A stretch of 64,000 nucleotides of DNA from Triatoma infestans (taxonomy: Eukaryota; Arthropoda; Insecta; Hemiptera; Reduviidae). Of the stretch, positions 56,990 to 64,000 are shown one piece after another. How positions within the stretch are numbered: the first letter of the stretch is position 1; each line of letters opens with the position of its first letter. The translations under genes were made by a program, and so were the position numbers. The stretch is from positions 248,001 through 312,000 of the forward strand of contig JAAEAF010000391.1 in NCBI GenBank assembly GCA_011037195.1, given 5' to 3'. The notes beneath the pieces are model-generated. The model had not been told where the DNA came from. It saw only the letters and a list, made by a program, of their open reading frames with translations, and did not search any database.

Positions 56990-57020
<31 letters not shown>

Positions 57021-57328
57021 TACTCCTTCTGTAAAACATATAACCTCAATCTATATTAATATTTAAAGCATATACACTCTGCAACTTCATATTAAAAGTT
57101 TTAAGTTTGCCAGAAAGTTGATGGCCACATTGTATAGCTAAAAGAATAATGCAAAAGAAGTTTTAATGGTACAATGAATGAATGCCATGAAATGTCAAAT
57201 AAATATGGTCACATTATCGGGGAAAACGGTTGCAAAGTTTTAAGAACTTGTGCGTCAAGTCGATGCTTTTTATCTGCAACAGTGTGGATGGACATTGGTA
57301 TCTCGGTCGCCACATCACTTTATATATA

Positions 57329-57650
57329 TATATATTTGCTAATCGGCCGTATTTCACTGATGAAAACAAATTGAACTATATGAGAGGTTTGTTTCGAACG
57401 AGGTTGTCAAAACTGTTAAAATCTGAATTATAAACCACTTTTCCACAGATATAAGAAGACTTTGTACGATATGTAATCGACGATGAAATAGAGGACGGAT
57501 ACCACTTTTTAGCGGTGTGTCCCGTTTAGAATGAATATCGTACCACATGGTTAGGGAAAGCCCAGCTAACAAGAGGGGGAAATCATTGAGTATCTACTTA
57601 TGGTCAAAATTGATATCAACTTTTTCAACATGTGACTAGTGCCACACCAT
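57329..57650 (+). pseudogene. Possible non-LTR C-terminal relic (copy B)
   Basis: Counterpart of 40240-40560 with the same EIEDGYHFLAVCP reading and the same stops. Confidence 0.4.
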
Positions 57651-58563
57651 ATTATACAGAAGATTTTTAATAGACCATTATAATCAATTATAGAACATTT
57701 AAAAATAAATAAAAGTATTCAATTATATTTAAAAATTCATTAAATATTTGTAAGTAAAGTTTAATTTATATTTCTATTTAGAATGTAACTTGGCAGACGG
57801 ACAAATTGTCCATTGTTTAAAGAGTGTAATTTGTTTTTTTTGAAAGTTGTACATTTAAAAAAAAACACTTTTCTATTCTATTTAAAGCATATTCTATAAG
57901 AAATAAGAATGAATGATAGAGATGGAATGTAGTTGGCCTCATTTATAAACACCAACGAGTAGTACGCAGTATGCTTTGTATTTCATCCGTGCACACAGGT
58001 ACAGCACATTCCGCTAATTGAGGATACAAAGAGGCATGAATTAAATCCTACTTTCCTTTTAGAGGGCTCAATTAGTACAGAGGAGGGAAAATTAAATAAT
58101 TAAAGCCCAGTTGGCATGTAACTCGAAAAGCGTCGGAATTTTTTTTTATGCCTGTTTAAAAAAAAAAGAGAGAATAAAAGGATGTATTATCTCGCACATT
58201 TATTCAACGAGATAAAAACGAGATCCTGAGGGATGACGCCATTTTTGTTGCTATATAATAAAAATGTTTGAAAGGAATATTTTAAAAGTATTCTCATTTT
58301 ATAGCTTCATAGATTAAACAACAAAAAAAAAAAAAAAAAAATTGAAGCAGTTATTAAGCCGCATTATGACCTTTGCAAGTTTTTTTAAATTTGTTAGGCT
58401 TAAAACTTCTTTAATTCCTATTCTTAGTTCTTCAATTCCATTAGGTAACTTTTTAGTGTTCTTAAGAGATTTATGTATATATATCAGTATCAAGCGGCAA
58501 AAATGAATGTCCACGGAAGAAATGTAATAGGGTTTTTTTTTTTTTTGACCGAGAGCCAATAAT
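57651..58563. other. AT-rich DNA to the end of copy B
   Basis: Counterpart of 40561-41466. No gene. Confidence 0.5.
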
Positions 58564-58702
58564 CTAAATAGGAAAATAAAAATGCCATCTAATATGGTAC
58601 GTCTTCATTTCTGGTTCTCAGTTGTTTATGACTTCATTAAAATAAGAAAAGACTTAATTTGAATTTAGTATTGTGAATTTTTGGAATAAACATAATAATA
58701 TT

Positions 58703-58926
58703 GCTGAGGAAGGGATTAGCTCAGTGGTAGCGCGCTGGATTAGGAACGAGTCCAATAGTGCCTGTCATTAGATTTTATCTTCTTAGTAGCCTTACGGGTT
58801 TATACAGGTTTACTGTCCGGTGATGGGCAGTGTTGTTTGCATTGAAGAGAACACTGTCCGGAGGCCGGCAGTGCACTGATAAGGCTCCGGGAACCAATTT
58901 ACCATACATGTTGAACACCTTAAATT
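58703..58926 (+). mobile_element. SINE-1 copy, tail interrupted by SINE-2
   Basis: A box GGATTAGCTCAGTGGTAGCG intact and the B-box region lost. The body matches 34570 (GTCCGGTGATGGGCAGTG, GGAGGCCGGCAGTGCACTG). Confidence 0.85.
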
Positions 58927-58939
58927 AACAAAGTAAATA

Positions 58940-59133
58940 GTAATGCCTACTTATTCAGGCGGGCTTAACGTCCAAGTACCAAATTAGGTGTCATGGACGG
59001 GGACAGAAGCACCTACTTTATTACTAATAACATTTTCAACAAATATAAAATTTAGCAGTTACACGCTGGACTCGAACTGGGGTCCTCCCACTTACAAGTC
59101 CATGCTCATAACCACTACACCAACACCCGCCCC
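58940..59133 (-). mobile_element. SINE-2 inserted in a SINE-1 tail
   Basis: Reverse copy of SINE-2 with GGACTCGAACTGGGGTCC (B box reversed). It is flanked by AACAAAGTAAATA at 58927-58939 and 59134-59146. The perfect duplication marks a recent insertion. Confidence 0.9.
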
Positions 59134-59156
59134 AACAAAGTAAATAAAGAAACAGT

Positions 59157-60180
59157 AAAATTGCTTTCTCTTAATGCTAGAAGAGGAAGAAGTGTGATCT
59201 TCTCAAATTTTCGGAAATTGAGTTTTCACTGGGAACAATGTTTTGGAGTTCCATGAATTCGGAAAAAAGAAATGTTGTGTTGATTCTGCAGAGCTGGAAA
59301 GCATCAGTGGTATTTTCCATGATAGCCTGCTTCTTTTTGTGGTCGTTGACCTGTTTCGGGCGTTCGCCCATAATCAGAATGTTTTTCGTCAAAACAGTGT
59401 GATAACCTAGACTTGCACAGAGTAAATTTAGTTAATACACTGGTTTTTAAAAAGTTTTCGTTAGGACCTAACTAGGTCCTATGTACATATGAATCAAAAC
59501 AGCTTTTAGATAGATAAATAATTATTGTTGAACAAATAATCTGTATAATCAAGTTATTTGATAATACGCATTCCATTCTACATTTGACCTTTCATAATTC
59601 ATACACACCATCCACGCAAGCATGTACACTTAAATATGGGTTCTTTACAGGCCTAAATATAACAAGTCGAAACGAGCCTAAGTACAGACTTTTATAAATA
59701 TATCATTGAAAAATGATATGTGTTTTATCCAATCTTAATGTAACGTACACTCCACATTAACATTTTATTTTCTCGACTTGCCTAGTTTATTCACATATAT
59801 GTACAAACTAAAGCTATTTTGATTCATTTGTACATAGGACCTAGTTAAGTCCTAACAAAAACTTTTTAAAAACCAGTGTATCAACTAAATTTGGTCTGTG
59901 CAAGTCTATGTTATCACACTGACAAAAAACATCCTGATGATCACGTCGACGTCCACAAAAAGAAGCAACCTATCACGGAAAATATCTCTGATACTTTCCA
60001 GCTCTGCGGAACCAACCACAACAAATCGCAGGAAGGCCAGACTTTATATATATATATAGAATGAGAAACGAAGATTTTTATCAAAATCTGTGGACCAGAA
60101 GTTGTCTTTATTGAATGTTTTGTTTTCTTCATTGTTCAGCTATTTCCTCGAACAGGGCTTCAACGATTTTCTTCTTCTTG
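59157..60180 (+). repeat. Fam-A copy split by a Penelope-like snap-back
   Basis: Left part 59157-59272 (CTTTCTCTTAATGCTAG, TTTTCACTGGGAAC block). Right part about 60045-60180 (ACCAGAAGTTGTCTTTATTG, CTTCAACGATTTTCTTC). Confidence 0.7.
59272..60040. mobile_element. Penelope-like element with ~230-bp inverted arms
   Basis: The left arm 59280-59515 and the right arm about 59810-60020 are inverted copies. Both contain the element tail (GCTGGAAAGCATCAG, or its reverse), the region around the hammerhead-like motif (decayed: CCATAATCAG at the left, a deletion at the right) and GGACCTA(A/G)TTAGGTCC-like words. The center carries a reversed relative of the 108-bp repeat at 13912 (CCATCCACGCAAGCATG). 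No coding is intact. Confidence 0.75.
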
Positions 60181-60841
60181 TTTTCACATGATAACATTTC
60201 ATGGCTTACTTATAAATCATAGAGTTACAATTATAACCAACTGGGTCAAGTAGTTGTTAAACTAGATAGATAATGTGGAAACTAAACGCTGAAAAAGATC
60301 GTCACAGTTCCTTGTTACAATAAATAAATAAAAAAAAATTTGTGCTGATGGTAATTCTTGAAGACTCAACTTCTTGTCATCTGTAAACTCTTGTGACAAT
60401 ATGTCACATTATCTTAGCTTCCTAATTTAGCAACGGCTAAACGACATGTTTTAGACAAATGTTATTCTTCTTTACCCGACATAACTGTTGGAATTATTAT
60501 TATTATTATTTTTTTAAAGAATTTTCAGCATCATTAAATATCTGTTCATTTCTTATTATGTCCACAGTTTCTGATTTTAGAATAAACTTCAAGAATGTTT
60601 ATATGAAAATTAGTTCTTTTCACATTAATTTAAGTTTTTAATTTCTAATACTGCCATATTTTTTGGTCAAAATATTTGGAAATGCCTGAATATTGAATTG
60701 TTTTTTTTTCTTCGATTATATGTGATTTTCTTGGAAACTTTGCATATTAATTTCTCAAATAAATGCTATCACTTTTATTTAAAACTGTTTTTTTCGAAAA
60801 AAATTTTTAAAAATTTAAAGAAAAATCGTAAAAAAAAAAAA
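60181..60841. other. AT-rich intergenic DNA
   Basis: No gene or clear repeat. The last ~150 bp may include a Fam-A-like module (TTGGAAACTTTGCATATTAA). Confidence 0.4.
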
Positions 60842-61846
60842 ATCTGGTGTGAAACACTCACACAACTTTCTCTTACTCCTGTTCTCAAAACTATAACAAA
60901 TGTTATAGTTTGTGTACCAAATATAACGAAATTCGTCGAAAACTGAAAAAGCTGTTCAGTAAAAGCGCACTTCCGCCTTACTAATTTTGTTTAAACTTTG
61001 AATTTTGGCCATCTGTTTATTTCTAATTAATTTTGTTTGGATGATAGAATTGTATAATCAACTATCATACCACTTTAGGAGAAGCTGCAACCCCGCTCCT
61101 CCCCTAAAACTGCCCTTACATGAATTTTTCCAGAGAAATGTCTTAAATAAAAGATGTAGATCTTTGCATTTTTATTTTGTATACGAAATTTCAAGAAAAT
61201 CGTCGGAGCCATTTTTGAGAAAATCGCGAAAAAATGAAAGAATCATTTAGTAAAGTGTCAAAACAAACGCACTTCCGTTATCTGATTTTTTTCAAACTCG
61301 GAATTTCAACAACATATTTAATTCTAATTAACATTATTTAGATGACAGAATTGTCTAATATACTGAAACAGCAGTTAAGATGAAAACCTAACCCCACCCC
61401 TCCCCAAGAAGTGCCCTTAAATGAATTTTCCTGGAGAAATGTTTCAAATAAAAGTTGTAGCTCCTTTGTATGTGTAGTTGATATGCGAAGTTTGAAGAAA
61501 ATCGTCGGAGCCATTTTTGAAAAAATCGCAAAAACGTAAAAAAAAAAACTAGTAATGTGGTACTTCCGGTTGAGGAATTTGGGCAGATAACGCACCATCA
61601 GATCCTATGGTGATACCTAAACGTAATATGAAATTTCAACTTTCTACGGTTTTTCGTTTTTGAGCTATGCTGTTCACATACACACACACACACAGACTTA
61701 CACACACACACACACACACAAACCATTTGCTAAAAACCACTTTTTTGGACTCAGGAGACCTCAAAACGGATATTTCCGGTGAAAACTCGATATCGAAAAT
61801 TTGACACGATTACAACACTTCCTCTTATTAGGAGTAAGAGAAAGTA
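60842..61846 (-). mobile_element. Fam-A copy, near full length
   Basis: TCTGGTGTGAAACACTCACAC to CTCTTATTAGGAGTAAGAG and AAAGTAAA. CA runs occur at about 61679-61721, and three CCGGAAGT-type module starts are visible in reverse. Confidence 0.9.
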
Positions 61847-61857
61847 AAAAAAAAAAG

Positions 61858-62135
61858 AAAAAGTAAAGTGATACTTCCTGTTTGAAGAATTTTGATAGAT
61901 AACTTATTGTCGAATCCCATGGTGATACCTAAATGGAATAACAAATTTCAAATTTTCTACGATTTTTCCTTATTTGAGCTATGCTATTTACACACACACT
62001 AATAGTCCATTTTCTAAAAACTACTTTTTTGTACTCACGATACTCAAAACGTGTATTTCCAGTGAATACTTATATATCGAAAATTTGACACGATTACAAT
62101 ACTTTCTTTTATTTATTAGGAGTAAGAGAAAATTA
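61858..62135 (-). repeat. Fam-A hairpin-side fragment
   Basis: From GTGATACTTCCTGTTTGAAG to TTATTAGGAGTAAGAGAAAA; the other modules are missing. Confidence 0.75.
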
Positions 62136-62169
62136 TATGTTAGAGAAAATGTGTCACTCACTTTATTCT

Positions 62170-62222
62170 TGTCAACTGCAGTAAGAGAAAATCGTATTAA
62201 CGTTTCACATCAGATTTTTGTA
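62170..62222 (+). repeat. Fam-A end scrap
   Basis: GCAGTAAGAGAAAATCGT and TTTCACATCAGATTTTTG. Confidence 0.6.
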
Positions 62223-62277
62223 ACCATAATTTGAACTGTTTATTTAATATGTGACTTTTATTTATTGCCGTTATTTT

Positions 62278-63258
62278 TTACTTTCTCTTACTCCTAGTAA
62301 GAGGAAGTATTGTAATCGTTTTTTGAAATTTTCGATATCGAGTTATCACCGGAAATATCCGTTTTGAGGTCCCCTGAGTCCAAAAAAGTGGTTTTTAGCA
62401 AATGGTCTGTGTGTGTGTGTAGTGGTGAAACAGTCTCAGCTCAAAAACGAAAAAACCGTAGAAACGTTTAATTCCGTCCTTGTAGTTCCGTTTAGGTAAT
62501 CACGCTGTCGATCTGACCGTGGGTCACTGTCAAAATTCCTCGAACCGAAGTGCCACTTCATTGTTAGTTTTTTTACTTTTTTCAATTTTCTCAAAAACGG
62601 CTCCAACGATTTTCTTTAAACTTAATACATCAGCTACATATACAAGGAGCTACAAGTTTTATTTGAAACATTTCTCTGGAAAAATTCATTTAAGGGCAGT
62701 TATGGGGGAGGGGTGGGGTTAGGTTTTCATCTAAAATGCTATTTCAGTTTATTAAACAATTCTATCATCTAAATAATGTTAATTAGAATGAAATATGTTG
62801 TTGAAATTCCGAGTTTGATAAAAATCGGATGACCGGAAGTGCTTTTACTTTAGTACTTTACTAAATGATTTTTCCAGTTTTTCGCGATTTTATCAAACAT
62901 GGCTCCGACGATTTCCTTCAAACTTGCCATATCAACTACACATACAAAGAGCTACAACTTTTATTTATAACATTTTTCTAGGAAAATTCATTTAATGGCT
63001 CTTTTTTTAGGGGAGGGGTGGGGTTATGTTTTTCTCTAAAGTGCAAACAAATTACTTGAAAATGGACTGGCCAAAATTCCAGAGTTTACAAAGGAAATTA
63101 AATTAACCGGAAGTTGCGCTTACTGAACGGTTTTATTCAGTTTTCGTCGTATTTGAAAAATTAAATATGGTCAGAACTATAAAATTTTCAATTATAATTT
63201 TGATAACTGGAGTAAAAGAGACAGTTTGTGTGAAGTGTTCACACCAATTTTTTTTTTT
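62278..63258 (+). mobile_element. Fam-A copy, near full length
   Basis: ACTTTCTCTTACTCCTAGTAAG to TTCACACCAATTTTTTTTT, with all modules and a short GT run at 62407. Confidence 0.9.
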
Positions 63259-63823
63259 TATATTACTACACCTGACATTGTAAAAGAAAAGCATTTCTAT
63301 TCTAGTCTGTCATAGCGAAGGTTAATTTCAATTTTTATTGTACATTTTATTATAATTTTTTCTGAAAAATCAATAAATTCGATAGATGTAATGATGATTT
63401 AATATATTATATATTTTATAATGAATTTATAATATGTAATTTATAATGAAATCTGAGAGCTGATTATCAAAACAGGATATCTAATAGACATAAATAAAAT
63501 TTGGATGTACTGCATTTAGTGTAAATGTTCACAGTGTTGATGATTGGGCAGTATCTGGCATGTTAACATATACATCGAATGCCTGATCCGGACAAGCCAT
63601 TGCTATATTAATAAACAATAAGGAAATGCGGTCTATAGTTTTATTTCATTAATATTACGTATATTAAATTTAAAAAAAAAAAAAAATACATGAACTTTCC
63701 TTCAATAAAAAAATAAAAAATAAAAAAGTAATTACAAATATTGAAAGAATGTTCTTATTGCATACTAATTTGTTAATAATATATTACCTCATAAATTAAA
63801 CGTAACATTGTATCTGTAGTATG
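63259..63823. other. Upstream region of the right-edge gene
   Basis: AT-rich with no recognised repeat. No copy of the GGAATTTAGG block of the glycine-rich genes is seen. Confidence 0.4.
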
Positions 63824-63859
63824 TATATAAGGCAAGTTCAACGGCGATCTATATTCAGT
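63824..63859 (+). promoter_or_regulatory. Core promoter of the right-edge gene
   Basis: TATATAAGG at 63824-63832 and a consensus arthropod initiator TCAGT at 63855-63859, with the likely start A at 63857, 33 bases after the first T of the TATA box. Confidence 0.8.
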
Positions 63860-63898
63860 ATCTTTAGATTAGTGCTGGTAAAACAATATCAGACAACA

Positions 63899-63910
63899 AT
63901 GTTTGCTAAG
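63899..63910 (+). CDS. First exon (MFAK) of a secreted-protein gene, cut by window end
   Basis: ATGTTTGCTAAG followed by the donor GTAAGG, 42 bases after the predicted transcription start. A four-codon exon MF(A/S)K closed by a phase-0 intron is the layout of the three glycine-rich genes here (MFSK) and close to that of the cuticle gene (MKSFK). The next exon, expected to continue a signal peptide, lies outside the window; I see no acceptable acceptor with a hydrophobic frame before 64000. It is probably another cuticle or glycine-rich secreted protein gene, inferred from exon design and promoter only. Confidence 0.65.
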
Positions 63911-64000
63911 GTAAGGCTCCCCCCCCCCATAAAATAATTATTTACTGCTTTATATAGTAGATAGTATTTTAGGAGCAAATGCTTTTACGAGTGTCACTTA

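Larger units (their letters stand above)
43145..58563 (+). repeat. Segmental duplication, copy B
   Basis: Direct copy of 27908-41466, starting in a T run that matches the tail of SINE-3 and ending after TTTGACCGAGAGC. It contains glycine-rich gene 3 and a mariner insertion (48835-50325) not found in copy A, and lacks the Penelope-like insert of copy A. Confidence 0.95.

Overview
The window looks like nuclear DNA of an insect, and a hemimetabolous one is possible. It is very AT-rich. The few intact genes have tiny first exons, short introns, TATA boxes with arthropod-type initiators and AATAAA signals. One of them encodes a textbook RR-2 (Rebers-Riddiford) chitin-binding cuticle protein. Everything else is a dense, nested graveyard of transposable elements: non-LTR retrotransposons, Penelope-like elements, mariner-like elements, three tRNA-derived SINE families and one very abundant ~1 kb repeat called Fam-A here. 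I could not fix the species from sequence alone.

Real genes: an RR-2 cuticle gene on the minus strand (19697-20188, 3 exons) with a dead relative at 4058-4233; three glycine-rich secreted protein genes on the plus strand (23942-24709, 31893-32830, 47130-48067), each with a 4-codon first exon, a phase-0 intron and 3-4 copies of a KHGGTSSNNFNLVSK repeat; the promoter and first exon of a fourth gene of similar design at the right edge (63899-63910); and a possible tiny secreted-peptide gene on the minus strand (12436-12745). In all of them the signal peptide is split by an intron after 4-5 codons, as is common for insect cuticle genes, so this looks like a loose cluster of secreted cuticle or structural genes.

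Layout: 1-9350 holds Fam-A copies, a SINE, a cuticle pseudogene and a reverse transcriptase relic. 9380-12300 holds a 136-bp tandem repeat and a mariner relic. 12400-17800 holds the small secreted gene, a Penelope-like fragment, a 23-bp minisatellite, a jockey-like relic and an 18-bp repeat. 19640-24750 holds the cuticle gene, a Penelope hairpin, two SINEs and glycine-rich gene 1. 27908-41466 and 43145-58563 are two direct copies of one ~13.5-15.4 kb segment, each carrying a glycine-rich gene. They differ mainly by transposon insertions and are separated by ~1.7 kb of nested retrotransposon debris. 58700-63260 holds nested SINEs, a Penelope snap-back and full-length Fam-A copies, followed by the partial gene.

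Most interesting signals: the glycine-rich family itself; a mariner-type element whose 5' half has been replaced by an inverted copy of its 3' half and which is present in only one copy of the duplication; hammerhead-ribozyme-like folds in the Penelope-like elements; and the architecture of Fam-A (3' hairpin, subterminal inverted repeats, GT microsatellite, ~270-300 bp internal modules), which resembles non-autonomous Helentrons. The near-identical duplication may be biological or may be two haplotypes assembled in tandem. Strand convention for Fam-A: '+' means the plus strand reads from the hairpin end (ACTTTCTCTTACTCC) through (GT)n towards CAGATTTTT.
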